From positions 6,644-70,643 of the forward strand of contig PLSM01000187.1 of the NCBI GenBank assembly GCA_003165075.1: a stretch of DNA of 64,000 nucleotides, given 5' to 3'. The notes beneath the pieces are model-generated. The model saw only the letters and a list, made by a program, of their open reading frames with translations, was not told the origin of the DNA and ran no database searches. The stretch's first letter is position 1. Each line of letters starts with the position of its first letter. The DNA is from Acidobacteriaceae bacterium. GTDB taxonomy: Bacteria > Acidobacteriota > Terriglobia > Terriglobales > Acidobacteriaceae. Below, piece by piece: positions 37,273-47,675 of this stretch. Made by a program: the position numbers and the translations under genes.

Positions 37273-37744
37273 GAAAACCCCCTTGACTGGCCAAAGGTCG
37301 CCCGGCTTTCCGGACCGCGATTCGCGTCAACCTTCGGCGTCTCTCTAAACGTATTGATACCCAGCGTCACTGTGAACAGTCAATACCGCAATGGGAGTAG
37401 ATGGCGACCGTGTTGCCGTCATGTGCACGCTTGCCATGCTCGCCAGGTTTTGCCCGGTCATTGAGTGTAACGGTCAGAAAACTTCGCTGCACCAACGATG
37501 ACAATTACTAAATCGTACCGAAGAAAAGGCGATGGACTACTTTTAGCTGCCGCTTCAGCGAACGGGAATCACTGCGCAGCATAGCATGCTGGAATGACCG
37601 ATTCGTCGCTATCCAACCGAAGCAGACCAACTTCAGTAACTCTCGCGCGAAATGCCCTAAATTCGCGCAATGGAGTATGAGTCTTTCGCTAGGATGCAGC
37701 TCCGTGGAGCAGTGTCACTGTGCCGGGGACCGGCCCCGCGCTAC

Positions 37745-38497
37745 TCAAGCCTCCGCGCGCACCAGCAAGCAGGTGATGTTGTCATGGCCACCGGCCTTCT
37801 TGGCGGCGTTTACCAGGGAGCTGCACAGGTCTTCGAGTGATAGGGCAGGGGTCAATAGGGTATGGATGAACGGGTCCGAGAGCTCGCGGGTCAGACCGTC
37901 GGAGCAGAGCAGGAACAGGTCGCCAGGCTCGGCCTCCAGTTCAAAAACATCCGGCGTAATCTGGGATTGTGTCCCCAGCGCACGCGTGATCACATTCTTC
38001 AGCGGCGAGCGCAGAGCCTCCGCTCGAGACATCCGCCCCATGCGCACCTGTTCCTCCACCAGCGAGTGGTCAATCGTGATCTGTTCCAGCAGACCCTTGC
38101 GTAACCGGTAGCAGCGGCTATCGCCGATGTTGAGCACCCAAGCACGGCGGTCCTCCACGGTCAGGGCTACCAGCGTTGTTCCCATGCCGCTCAGCCGGTT
38201 GTTCCGCTGGGCGCGTGAGTAGATCAGGTCATTGGCCGCCAGAATGGCTTTTTCGGCAGCTTCAGGCAGCTCGCTGCGGCGGCCATTGTCGTTTTGGCCT
38301 TGGTCCGTCAGCAGGCGCATCACTTCGTCCACGGCCAGCGAACTGGCGATCTCCCCAGCCGCGGCGCCTCCCATGCCGTCGCAGACGACATAGACTCCAT
38401 CTTCAACTGAGAACGCAAATGCATCTTCGTTGGAAGAGCGTTTACGTCCGCGGTCGGTAATCGCTGCAGCTGTGTAGTGCACGATCGCCGTGGCCAA
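37745..38497 (-). CDS. PP2C-family serine/threonine protein phosphatase
   Basis: DRGRKRSSNEDAFAF, VVCDGMGGAAAGEIAS, GMGTTLVAL, VLNIGDSRCYRLR, LFLLCSDGLTREL, GGHDNITCLLV. Confidence 0.93.
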   Translation of the reverse strand: MATAIVHYTAAAITDRGRKRSSNEDAFAFSVEDGVYVVCDGMGGAAAGEIASSLAVDEVMRLLTDQGQNDNGRRSELPEAAEKAILAANDLIYSRAQRNNRLSGMGTTLVALTVEDRRAWVLNIGDSRCYRLRKGLLEQITIDHSLVEEQVRMGRMSRAEALRSPLKNVITRALGTQSQITPDVFELEAEPGDLFLLCSDGLTRELSDPFIHTLLTPALSLEDLCSSLVNAAKKAGGHDNITCLLVRAEA

Positions 38498-38560
38498 GAT
38501 TAACCTCCGCAGCCCAGTTTACACGTGGTCGCAATGGCTGAAAACCCGCCAAAGGCCTCC

Positions 38561-39919
38561 TCAGGGCGAAGTTGGGCCGGCGCCCCCCTCCGGCAGCGGG
38601 GGCGGAGCGGGCAGTTCGTACACCTGGATGGACCCTCCATTCAGCACGGCTACGCGCTGGCCTGAAGGCGAAATAGCCACATTCCCTCCGCCGTCGAGCA
38701 CCGGGCTTGCCGGAGCAGTCAGCATTCGCTTACCGTCCGCCCCGTCGTACACTTCCACCAGCTGGCCTTTCACGTCGTCAAAGCTCAGGGGAGAAAAAGT
38801 ACCTACCGGATGGGAAACCGTCAAGGTCTCCCACGCCAGACGCGATCCGCCGGGCGCCTTCGCCACCATAGGCCAAACCTGCGTAGGCAAAGAGGAGGCA
38901 TTCCACAAATGGCGGCCGTCGGTGGTGATCGCCGCCAGCCAGCGTCCTCCCTGAGGGTTACAGGACGCCACCAGTGCCTCTCGCTGTCCGAGGAATTCAA
39001 GCGCCGGAGCGCAGGAGGAATCCACCTTGCCCACAACCGCGCTGCCACCTGTAAAGTAGTTCAGGTTCAGCAGCCACTGGAGACCCGTGGAGCGCAGGCT
39101 TTCAAGGTAGCCCTCGGAGTTGATGGGCAGATGAGCCGTGGCGCGCACATGGCTCACCAGCATCACCTGCCAGGAGGCGCGGCGCAGGATGCGCAGCACG
39201 ATTTCCGGTTGCCCGCCGGCTTCCCGGCTGTCGGTAGTCACGCTGGCAACCGCCGTGCCAGGACGGGGAACTTCTCCGGCCTTGGGTTCCGTCCCCGTCG
39301 GCTCGCGAGAGTCGGTGACCAGGTACTGCTGCGTGGGGTCCATCTCCATCCACAGAACCGGCCCCGGAAAGCGCAACAGCGGCTTCAACTGCAACGTGGA
39401 GTCGCCCTGCTCCAGATCTTCCTGGTCCCGCAGCAAAAAGTGCCCGTCGTTGAGCATCCAAACATAGCGCGCATGGTCATGGAGGGTCCACAAGGCCTCG
39501 GCTTCCACCGTCCCTTGCGGTAATCCGAGAACCACCGCCCGAATCTGCCGCTCGTCACCGTCTTCTCCCGATCTGTGCATGAGCCCAGGAACGTGAAAGG
39601 TGAACAACAGCCTGTTTTCATCCAAAAAATCCAATGAAACAAGGCTCTCGCGCAGGCCCTCGTAATAGGCGCCTGGAGCGGTAAATCCAAGCGGCTCCAC
39701 GGGGATGGCGAATGCTGGCGGCTGGGAGGGCTGAACGGCTGGTTCGCCTTCCGGAGGCACATTACTGGCGGCCTTGTGGTGCCGTAGTGAAAACCACCCC
39801 AGACTTTGCGCATGCGCCACCGGTTGAACCAGCGCAGCCGCCACTACCGCCAGCCCGAGGCTCGCGCGGATGCAATAACCAGCCTGTCTCTCACCGGCCT
39901 GTAGAAGCCACTTCAGCAT
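38561..39919 (-). CDS. Secreted hypothetical protein, beta-propeller-like
   Basis: 452 aa with N-terminal signal-like segment; repeated LLFTFHVPG / VAISPSGQRVAVLNGGSIQVYELP WD-like stretches. Confidence 0.5.
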   Translation of the reverse strand: MLKWLLQAGERQAGYCIRASLGLAVVAAALVQPVAHAQSLGWFSLRHHKAASNVPPEGEPAVQPSQPPAFAIPVEPLGFTAPGAYYEGLRESLVSLDFLDENRLLFTFHVPGLMHRSGEDGDERQIRAVVLGLPQGTVEAEALWTLHDHARYVWMLNDGHFLLRDQEDLEQGDSTLQLKPLLRFPGPVLWMEMDPTQQYLVTDSREPTGTEPKAGEVPRPGTAVASVTTDSREAGGQPEIVLRILRRASWQVMLVSHVRATAHLPINSEGYLESLRSTGLQWLLNLNYFTGGSAVVGKVDSSCAPALEFLGQREALVASCNPQGGRWLAAITTDGRHLWNASSLPTQVWPMVAKAPGGSRLAWETLTVSHPVGTFSPLSFDDVKGQLVEVYDGADGKRMLTAPASPVLDGGGNVAISPSGQRVAVLNGGSIQVYELPAPPPLPEGGAGPTSP

Positions 39920-39997
39920 CGTTAGCTATTCTCGCCGATGGCGCTGGTTTTGCGCTGTGATACCCCTCCCTCATGCTTGTGCGACAGTAAAAGAGGG

Positions 39998-41020
39998 ATG
40001 GCTAAGATCGCAACCACTAGTCGAGATCCGCGGCAACAGGTCTTGGTCGCCGCGATGGGCGGCCCACGTCTCACAGTGCGGGGCTATAGCGCCTTTCTGG
40101 GTTATAGCGCGTGTGCCCTGGCCGGATGCTTGTGGGGCACGGGTTTCTACTTCGGCAGGCTGGCATTGAACGAGATGAGCGTGGAGTACATGGTGCTCTA
40201 CCGCTTTCTGTTCGCATGCCTTGGCATGCTGCCGGTGGCGCTGGCCAACAGGGTGCGCCTGACCTGGAGCGAGACTCGCCTGCTGCTCATCTCCGCGCTC
40301 TTCGGAATTCCCATTCAGTTCCTCATCCAGTTCCATGGCCTGGCTCGCACCACGGTCAGCCACGCCTCGCTGATGGTCGGCTCCATGCCGGTTCTGCTCG
40401 GTGTGGCGGCTGCGCTCTTTGCCGGCGAGCGCCTGGATCGTATTGGCTGGCTGGCCCTGGTCGGCTCCACTGTAGGAGCGGCGTTGATCGTTCTGGGCGG
40501 CCACCATGGCCCTGCCGTGCACGGCGAGGCCTCTCTGGTGGGAGACCTGATGGTGGTGGTCTCGCTCTGCACCTCCCTGGCCTGGATTCTGCTCAGCAAA
40601 AAGCTCATGCTCACCCACAGCCCTCTGTTGGTCACGGCCTATACCATCCTTGTCGGTACCATGATGCTGGCGGTTTGGATCCTCGGTCCCTGGCTCCTGA
40701 ATCCCTGGCTGCCAAACCACAGCCAGCCACCGCCCCTCGCCCACGTCAGCGCAACGGCCTGGGTTGCGCTGGCCATTAGCGGGCTGGCCTGCACGGCTAC
40801 CACCACATTCTTGTGGAACTGGGGCATCCACCGCGTTCCAGCTTCGCGTGCCGGGGTTTTTCTCAACATTGAGCCGGCGCTCGGCTCCTGGCTCGGAGTC
40901 AAAATGCTGGGCGAACACCTGGGGCCTCATGCATGGGTTGGTGGAGCGCTGATTCTGGGCGCAGCCATCGTCCTCACCACCCGCGGACATGAGCCGCAGC
41001 CCGACGTGATTCTGGAGTAG
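39998..41020 (+). CDS. EamA/DMT-family transporter
   Basis: Ten-TM pattern: LAGCLWGTGFYFGRLALNEM, ARTTVSHASLMVGSMPVLLGVAAALFAGERL, VFLNIEPALGSWLGVKMLGEHLGPHAWVGGALILGAAIVL. Start chosen as MAKI; alternatives exist. Confidence 0.85.
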   Translation: MAKIATTSRDPRQQVLVAAMGGPRLTVRGYSAFLGYSACALAGCLWGTGFYFGRLALNEMSVEYMVLYRFLFACLGMLPVALANRVRLTWSETRLLLISALFGIPIQFLIQFHGLARTTVSHASLMVGSMPVLLGVAAALFAGERLDRIGWLALVGSTVGAALIVLGGHHGPAVHGEASLVGDLMVVVSLCTSLAWILLSKKLMLTHSPLLVTAYTILVGTMMLAVWILGPWLLNPWLPNHSQPPPLAHVSATAWVALAISGLACTATTTFLWNWGIHRVPASRAGVFLNIEPALGSWLGVKMLGEHLGPHAWVGGALILGAAIVLTTRGHEPQPDVILE

Positions 41021-41122
41021 CCGCTCCTTCGTCATGTGACGTCAGGGTGATCTGCCACCCACAATATGGGGATTGTTGGATGCGCCCTGCGGATCAATCA
41101 TGAGTCTTGAGTGGAGACTGCT

Positions 41123-41530
41123 GTGACCCTTCTCACGTGGAACGATTCTCGCAATGTCGGCGTGCAGGCCATGGACGACCAGCATGGCATCCTGATGGAC
41201 ACCATGAACGAACTGCGCCTGGCACTGCTGCGCGGCAGCGGACACGAGCAGATCAACGAGAATCTGAAGCGGTTGATCGAGTACACTCGCATGCACTTCC
41301 AAAGCGAGGAGCAGCTACTCGAACAGCAGGGCTTCCCCGGCTTGCTAAGCCATCGCGCCGCCCATCAGCAACTGCTGCTGCAGATGCGCGAAACCGCGGA
41401 CCGCGCGGAACGCCACGAAGACAAAGAAATTCATTCTCTGCTCTATTTCCTGGGCGGCTGGTATTTTGAACATATCGAAGAGCACGACCGGCAATACGGC
41501 CCTTGGCTCAACGCCCGCGGCGTCTATTAG
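41123..41530 (+). CDS. Bacteriohemerythrin
   Basis: LLTWNDSRNVGVQAMDDQHGILMDTMNEL, YTRMHFQSEEQLL, HRAAHQQLL, WYFEHIEEHDRQYG: canonical His/Glu/Asp iron ligands. Confidence 0.9.
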   Translation: MTLLTWNDSRNVGVQAMDDQHGILMDTMNELRLALLRGSGHEQINENLKRLIEYTRMHFQSEEQLLEQQGFPGLLSHRAAHQQLLLQMRETADRAERHEDKEIHSLLYFLGGWYFEHIEEHDRQYGPWLNARGVY

Positions 41531-41559
41531 GGATTGCTCTTCGGTCCACTGGAATCCAT

Positions 41560-42771
41560 TCAGGCTTCAAACGACAGCTGCGCCGAAGCCCACATCGGTG
41601 CCGCCGGCTTGGGCTCCGACGCCAACTCATACACTAGACGTTCCAGCACCAGCCGTTTGTCCGGCGGAGAGGAACGCAGTTCCAGGTCCGCCCGGGCAAT
41701 CAGCCTCAGCGCCCGCGTCAGTTCGCGGCGGCTCTTGTAGCGGCGCGCCTGGCGAATCAGGTCGTCGGCGGCAAAGGGCGGCATGCGAAACCCCTGCCAT
41801 AGCGCCTGCCAGATGGCGCGAGAATCGCGTACGTTCTTCTCCAGAATCACAAGCATCTGCCGGAATGTCCGGGCCAGCATATAGAGGTGGCCGATGGCGG
41901 CATCTTCGCCGGCGTCGGAGCTGTTCAGCAGGCCCTGCAGCAGTGCCAGCGCGCGGGCACGGTCGCGGGCGCTGATGGCTTCAGTCAGTTCGTAGAGCGA
42001 GCGCTGCTTGGCCCCCAGCACCATGGTCTCCACGTCGCCCAGTGTTATGCGTCCGCGGCCCAGGGTGTAGAGCAGCAGCTTCTCCATCTCCGACGCGATC
42101 ATCATCATGTCGGCGCCCAGCGCATCCACCAACTCGCGCGCCGCATCGGGGTCCATGCGTACCCCCGACTCCTGCGCGGTGGCCACGGTCCAGCGCATCG
42201 CTTCTTCATCGTTCACCCGCGCCAGCTCCACCATGCCGCAATGCTCGCCCAGCGTCTCGCTCAGGCGCTCGAAGCGGTTCTTGTCGTCCATCTCCATGCG
42301 CCGTGCGTCGGAGGGAATGCGGATGAAGTCGGCCACAAAAATCAGCAGTGCCTTGGGATTGGGCGAACGAAAATAGCGTTCCAGTGCCGCAAACTCGTCC
42401 TTCTTGGCCCCGCGCGTATAAAGCATCCGCACATTGCGCACAAAAATCACTTGAAACGGCGCCATCAGCGACGGCGTTTGCGCACGGTCCAGCACCTCAA
42501 AGATTGAGGTTCCACTCAGGTCCAGGTCGGAAAGGCAAAAGTCCTTGAGTTCCGGCGGAACAAAAGCATTCAGCACCGCGGCGCGGCAGCGGTCCAGCAT
42601 GAAAATTTCGTCGCCGGCCAGCACATAACCGGGCCGCAATGGTCCCTTCCCCGCCCCAGCCGCCTCGATTTCCGCCACAAAGCGGCCCACCGCGCCGAAA
42701 CCCCGGGTCCCCGCCGAGCCCGCACTTGGCTTGATAGGGTTTGAGCCGCGAGTCCCCACCGGGCCGGTCAA
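41560..42771 (-). CDS. holA: DNA polymerase III subunit delta
   Basis: PGYVLAGDEIFMLDRCRAAVLNAF, VIFVRNVRMLYTRGAKKDEFAALERYF, ELVDALGADMMMIASEMEKLLLY, FELTEAI-like region, ARTFRQMLVI. Confidence 0.85.
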   Translation of the reverse strand: MTGPVGTRGSNPIKPSAGSAGTRGFGAVGRFVAEIEAAGAGKGPLRPGYVLAGDEIFMLDRCRAAVLNAFVPPELKDFCLSDLDLSGTSIFEVLDRAQTPSLMAPFQVIFVRNVRMLYTRGAKKDEFAALERYFRSPNPKALLIFVADFIRIPSDARRMEMDDKNRFERLSETLGEHCGMVELARVNDEEAMRWTVATAQESGVRMDPDAARELVDALGADMMMIASEMEKLLLYTLGRGRITLGDVETMVLGAKQRSLYELTEAISARDRARALALLQGLLNSSDAGEDAAIGHLYMLARTFRQMLVILEKNVRDSRAIWQALWQGFRMPPFAADDLIRQARRYKSRRELTRALRLIARADLELRSSPPDKRLVLERLVYELASEPKPAAPMWASAQLSFEA

Positions 42772-43257
42772 AGGACCAACTCCCGCCAGATCACCTTAAG
42801 GGCAATGAATGCAGCGATCATCCGGCTCCAGAATACCCTTCCCGGGCTCGCCTCGCCAGCCCTGCATGTGCAATATTGCCGCAAGATACAACGGCTGCCG
42901 GCAAACCCGCACCCTCCCGCCAACCCCTGCGAAGACTCAGGACCTCGTCCGCAATCTATTAACTGATGAGTAAGTAATGCCGGTTACTCAGACTTAATAC
43001 TGTACTCTCGTAACGTCCTGCGGCCAGTGTGGAGCCACTTAGAGGCGAAATCTCATTGCCGGGCACGAGGGCCGTGGCTATTCTGTGCGCAGCCTGAAGG
43101 TCAGGTTGCTCATTCTCTGCCTCCGATGTGGAATGAGCTGGACATGCCCACCTACCCCACTGGGCATACCGGCTACTCTCGATCAGCCGGATTCGAATAG
43201 CAGTTACCCTCCCCCACCGGACGGCGCGAAGATTCGACCCTTCGTGCCGTTCGCCTC

Positions 43258-43779
43258 TCACAGCCCTTCCAGGACCTCGGCCACCAACGCCCGCGCAAAG
43301 TCGCGCGAAAGCCTCTCCACGGCCGACGGGCTCTCATCCAGGTATGATGCCAGATCGGTGGTGGACTGATACTGCTGGCGGAAGACGTAGTTCTTATTCT
43401 CGTAAAGAACTTTACCGTCCCGCCCCGTAAGCGTGACTGAAACCACTATCGTAATCAGGTAGCTTGAAGACTGCTGCGTCGAGGTGTTGTAGGTAAGCGG
43501 CGCCACCGTCTGTTTCAGAATCGTTCCGTGCAGCACAGCGTCTGGTTCTCCGCCTTCATCCGGCGTCACCCTGAGCCGCGAGCGGGTGGCGAACTCCCGA
43601 ATCACCGCGCTGGTCATCACCGCTTCAGTGTGATAAGCCTCCGTGTGCGTGGCGAAGACAGGCACTGAGAGCGTGTGCGCATCCTGTGGCAGATGGGAGG
43701 CTGCGCCGAGAGTGTGATAGCCGCATCCGGCCAGCGCCGCCAGGCCGGCAGTCAACAGTACATTGGCAAGCACACGCAT
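43258..43779 (-). CDS. lptE: LPS assembly lipoprotein LptE-like
   Basis: Lipobox LAALAGCGYHTLG; LSVPVFATHTEAYHTEAVMTSAVIREFATRSRLRV; SVTLTGRDGKVLYENKNYVFRQQYQ. Confidence 0.8.
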   Translation of the reverse strand: MRVLANVLLTAGLAALAGCGYHTLGAASHLPQDAHTLSVPVFATHTEAYHTEAVMTSAVIREFATRSRLRVTPDEGGEPDAVLHGTILKQTVAPLTYNTSTQQSSSYLITIVVSVTLTGRDGKVLYENKNYVFRQQYQSTTDLASYLDESPSAVERLSRDFARALVAEVLEGL

Positions 43780-43817
43780 GAATCAATCTTAGTGCACCGC
43801 GTTGCCCGTCGAGGCTG

Positions 43818-44657
43818 CTACACCCATGCCGTGGCTAGCATGCCCGACCTCGAATCAGAAAGCTTCAGACCATCTGCCCGGTCCTTGAAATAGATTTCGT
43901 TAAGCTGCTTCGAATCCACTTGTTCAATGCGTTGAAATCCAGCAGTGCGCAATTCCGACTCCATCTCCTCGGGCGTGAAGAAAAGCCGGAAGGGCTCTCC
44001 GGCAGCGGCTACGCGCTCTGACAGCGCGTCGAAAACCATCCGCCGCTTGGGACTGAGAGTGTCCGGGGAGAACACGTAATCGAAGCTCACGCCGGTCTCG
44101 GGCGGCAGTTGTGCCACCGTAGCCAGGGTGGCGCGGAATGCATCGCGCGTGAGATAGGGCACTACCCCCAGCCAGCCAAAAAACGCAGCCCTTCGGTTGT
44201 AAAACCCAGCTTCCTCCAGCCCTTCGGCCAGTGTCTTGCGTTCAAAGTCGAGCGGAACAAAGGTCAGGCTCTCAGGCGCGTCGATACCGGCCTCGCGCAG
44301 CATCGCGCGCTTCCATTCCTGGGTGGCGGGAAAGTCCACCTCAAAGACGCGCAGTTCAGCAAACGGGTTGCGATAGGAAAAGGTATCCAGCCCCGCGCCC
44401 AGCACCACGTACTGAGTGACCCCTTTCGCAACCGCGCATGCGAGTTTGTCCTCTACATATCGGCTGCGCGCGGCCATGAAGGCGCGAAAGTCCCGCGCCA
44501 CCTTGTGCATCGCGCGTTCCATGTCCCGCGCGAATCCGGGGCCTAGCAACGGAACCGCAATCGGATCGTCCAGAACGCGGGGATGCTCCATCAGTTGGTG
44601 CGCAGCGCGGCGAATCGCTACCCGAAGAGCTGTCTTGCTGGCTTTGCCAGTCTCCAT
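43818..44657 (-). CDS. SAM-dependent methyltransferase (leucine carboxyl methyltransferase-like / TIGR00027 type)
   Basis: AAHQLMEHPRVLDDPIAVPLLG, RSRYVEDKLACAVAKGVTQYVVLGAGLDTFSYR, VFEVDFPATQEWKRAML, GWLGVVPYLTRDAFRATL. Confidence 0.9.
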   Translation of the reverse strand: METGKASKTALRVAIRRAAHQLMEHPRVLDDPIAVPLLGPGFARDMERAMHKVARDFRAFMAARSRYVEDKLACAVAKGVTQYVVLGAGLDTFSYRNPFAELRVFEVDFPATQEWKRAMLREAGIDAPESLTFVPLDFERKTLAEGLEEAGFYNRRAAFFGWLGVVPYLTRDAFRATLATVAQLPPETGVSFDYVFSPDTLSPKRRMVFDALSERVAAAGEPFRLFFTPEEMESELRTAGFQRIEQVDSKQLNEIYFKDRADGLKLSDSRSGMLATAWV

Positions 44658-44710
44658 AGATCAGAGTTTAGCCGCTCCGGTTTCAACGCCCGCCGCGTAG
44701 CATTGTTCTC

Positions 44711-45130
44711 ATGACCTGGATTGGATGGGCTTTGCTCTCTGCCGTATTTGCCGCCGCCACTGCCCTGCTGGCCAAGGTGGGCGTGGCACACGTCAATTCC
44801 AACCTGGCCACCGCCCTCCGCACCAGCGTGGTGGTGGTCTTTGCCTGGGGCATCACGCTGGCGCTGGGCAAACACGGCGAGATTCGCTCGCTCGACCGCC
44901 GCACGGTGCTGTTTCTCGCGCTCTCCGGCCTGGCCACCGGCCTCTCGTGGCTGTGCTATTTCCGCGCTCTGCAATTGGGATCAGCCTCGCGCGTAGCGCC
45001 GCTCGACAAGCTCAGCGTTCCCCTGGTGATGGTCTTTGCGTGGCTGCTGCTGGGTGAGAAGATCACCGTTCCGGTTCTCGCCGGCGGCCTGCTCATCACT
45101 GCCGGAGCCGTGGTGATGGTACTGGGCTGA
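44711..45130 (+). CDS. Half-size EamA-family transporter
   Basis: WIGWALLSAVFAAATALLAKVGVAHVNSNLATALRT...ALQLGSASRVAPLDKLSVPLVMVFAWLLLGEKITVPVLAGGLLITAGAVVMVL. Confidence 0.88.
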   Translation: MTWIGWALLSAVFAAATALLAKVGVAHVNSNLATALRTSVVVVFAWGITLALGKHGEIRSLDRRTVLFLALSGLATGLSWLCYFRALQLGSASRVAPLDKLSVPLVMVFAWLLLGEKITVPVLAGGLLITAGAVVMVLG

Positions 45131-45145
45131 GCTTGGTCCGGCTCC

Positions 45146-45751
45146 TTGCTTCCCTATACTGAACAAGTAGATTCCATTTGCGCAGATTACAGAAAGACGA
45201 CACTGACCTCTCCCATCCAATCCGATCCCCGTCTCGCCACCCCGCCTCGCCGTATCGTTCTCACCGGCTTCATGGGCTCGGGCAAAACCACCGTCGGCCC
45301 GCTGGTTGCCCGCCGCCTGGGTTGGAGCTTTGTGGACGTCGACGATGTAATCGAAGCGGAGGCCGGCTTTCCCATATCCGTGTTCTTCGCCCGCCACGGC
45401 GAAGCCGCTTTCCGCGACCGCGAGCATGCGACCATTGCGCGCCTGGCCGCAAGTGACGCCCTCGTGCTGGCCCTCGGCGGCGGAGCCATCGAGCGCGCTG
45501 AAACCCGCGACCTGCTGCTCACCGCGCCGGGAACGATTCTCGTCCACCTTGAAGTGGAACTGGCCACTACCCTCGCCCGCTGCCAAGGCACCGAGCACAC
45601 CCGGCCCGTTCTCGCCGACCAGGCCAACCTCGCCAACCGCTATCACCGCCGCCTGCCGCTCTATCGCACCGCCCACGTCTCCATCCGCGTGGACGCGCTC
45701 ACCCCGGACGAAGTCGCCGATGCGATCCTCCGGGCGACCGGCCTGGCCTGA
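45146..45751 (+). CDS. aroK: Shikimate kinase
   Basis: IVLTGFMGSGKTTVGPLVARRLGWSFVDVDDVIE (Walker A), FRDREHATIARL, LALGGGAIE, RPVLADQANLANRYHRRLPLY. Exact start uncertain. Confidence 0.88.
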   Translation: MLPYTEQVDSICADYRKTTLTSPIQSDPRLATPPRRIVLTGFMGSGKTTVGPLVARRLGWSFVDVDDVIEAEAGFPISVFFARHGEAAFRDREHATIARLAASDALVLALGGGAIERAETRDLLLTAPGTILVHLEVELATTLARCQGTEHTRPVLADQANLANRYHRRLPLYRTAHVSIRVDALTPDEVADAILRATGLA

Positions 45752-45806
45752 GCGGCTGCGCAACTAATTTGTTATTTCGCGAGAAACCTGCTGGTGAGAG
45801 AGCTGC

Positions 45807-47441
45807 CTATGACGGGTTCTTCAGCAGCCAATAGTGAAATCCATCCACGATGGCCATCAGCGCTGCCTGGTTCATATCGCTGCTCACCCCGGCGTTGATC
45901 CACGGTTCGTACCCGTCGGCGTGGAAGCTTACAGTAACCCGCACGTGCGCTGCCGAGTCGTGGGCCGAAACGTCGATGGCGGCCACGCTGAAGGTTCCCA
46001 GGCGCATCCGTGCAATCGCCGGATACCATTTCTCCAGTTCGCGGCGCATGGCCTTGGTCAGCGCATCCACGGGACCGGCGCCCTCGGCTCTGCTGGTAGT
46101 TACCGTGTCGTCGCCAATGGACAAGGTCATGAAGGCCTGCACGAACCGGTTCCCGATTTCGTCCGATTCGTCGAAAACCCTCCAACTGCGCACGCTGAAG
46201 CGATCTGGCAAGGTCCCGAGCACCTTCATGCAGGCCAGCTTGAACGAGATTTCACTCACCGTGAAACCTCCGCCTTCAATCATCGCCTGGTTGTTATCGA
46301 TGAAAACCTGTGCCTGTGCGGAGTCGAGCGGCACGCCAAGCGACTCCGAAAGCAGAAGGATGTTGGCTTTTCCCGATTGCGCATTGACCCCGATCGTCGG
46401 GTTGGCGCCGACTCTGGCGGGATCGCACCACATGTACGCACCCGGGTTCTTACGTTCGCTGCTGCCGTGCATCCCGGCCCATGTACCAAACGCCCCGGCG
46501 CCTACAATAGGAGTCCCGTGCGGCGCCTCAAGCCCGAAAGCCGCATACGCCGAATGCGCCAGGATGGTGAGCCCCGGAAGTGATTCGGGTGTCACAAATT
46601 CAGCTTCACCCCGCAGTTGCATGCTGCCCACCACGGTAGTCAGGTTCACATTGCCGCAGCGCTCGCCGGTGCCCAGCAGCGTACCTTGAATCTGATCCGC
46701 GCCGGCCAGGATTGCAGCGCGCGTATTGGCAACTCCAAGACCGCGATCCGTATGCCCGTGAAATCCGAACCCGGCATTGGGATAGCACTGTTTCAGGCCA
46801 CCAATCACGCGGGTCACTTCTTCCGGGCTTGCGCCGCCCGTGGTATCGCAAACAATAATGCGGCTCACTTTCTGACTCACGCATTGCGCAGTCATCTGGT
46901 GAAAGTAATCCAAGCTGCGCTTACTGAAGTCGGCGTCGCACTGGTTCCCGTTTTCGCGCCGCCCGCAGCAGGCGTCCATCGCGTGTTCCAGGTCAACGAG
47001 AACCTCCAGGCCGTTCTGATGCAGGCACTCGATGGTCTCGTAAGCCATCAGCAAGTTTTCTTCCGGAGTAGTTTCCAGGGACCTTTCCACATCCAGAAGC
47101 CTGGATTTGACCACCACCACCGCCGCCGGAACGCGCCCCTTGTGGCTGACCATGAATTGCACATCGGGCCAATCCTCAACCCTGGCGCCGCGTCCGCGCG
47201 TTCTGCCGAACAAGGCCAGCTTCATGGCTCCCGTATCGACAGCGGCAAGAGCGCGCGTCAAATCTCCCACAAACTGATTGGCTCCGGCAAAACCGATCTC
47301 CGCAAACTGCACCCCGAATGCGGCCATCCGTTCAAGCAGGATGACGGCGCCAGGCACTGAAATTTCGAGATTTGGTTGTTGCATCCCATCCCGGAGGCTG
47401 GTATCGAACAGCTCAACTCTTTTGGTCCTGATTTCCATCAT
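45807..47441 (-). CDS. cimA: Citramalate synthase-type 2-isopropylmalate synthase family enzyme
   Basis: VELFDTSLRDGMQQPNLEISV, EIGFAGANQ, VDLEHAMDAC, IIVCDTTGGASPEEV, FGFHGHTDRGLGVANTRAAILAGADQIQGTLLGTGERCGNVNLTTV. Confidence 0.85.
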   Translation of the reverse strand: MMEIRTKRVELFDTSLRDGMQQPNLEISVPGAVILLERMAAFGVQFAEIGFAGANQFVGDLTRALAAVDTGAMKLALFGRTRGRGARVEDWPDVQFMVSHKGRVPAAVVVVKSRLLDVERSLETTPEENLLMAYETIECLHQNGLEVLVDLEHAMDACCGRRENGNQCDADFSKRSLDYFHQMTAQCVSQKVSRIIVCDTTGGASPEEVTRVIGGLKQCYPNAGFGFHGHTDRGLGVANTRAAILAGADQIQGTLLGTGERCGNVNLTTVVGSMQLRGEAEFVTPESLPGLTILAHSAYAAFGLEAPHGTPIVGAGAFGTWAGMHGSSERKNPGAYMWCDPARVGANPTIGVNAQSGKANILLLSESLGVPLDSAQAQVFIDNNQAMIEGGGFTVSEISFKLACMKVLGTLPDRFSVRSWRVFDESDEIGNRFVQAFMTLSIGDDTVTTSRAEGAGPVDALTKAMRRELEKWYPAIARMRLGTFSVAAIDVSAHDSAAHVRVTVSFHADGYEPWINAGVSSDMNQAALMAIVDGFHYWLLKNPS

Positions 47442-47675
47442 TTTCCTTGCTCGCCGAGTGCAAAAAGTGCCCTTCGGAAAGGACTGTTTCTATTGGATGT
47501 CTCTGAAACTCCATCATATCTTGCCTGACACTTCAGGGGCATAGGCGTGCCGGACACTGTTCACTCTGCCGGGGCCGATCGAGTTCTCTGCCGCACAAAA
47601 CTATCCGCACGTTGTTATCATCGAATCAGGCGCATCGTCTTCATCGCGCTGCCGCCCAGGTCGTCCACTGCCTCC

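Noticed and set aside
39971-41035. 354-aa minus-strand ORF
   Set aside because: Antisense to the EamA transporter; low-complexity Gln/Gly/His-rich shadow translation.
42772-43257. 486-bp gap between lptE and holA, with a 100-aa minus ORF at 42959..43261
   Set aside because: No recognisable protein or RNA signature; spacing alone is insufficient to claim a feature.
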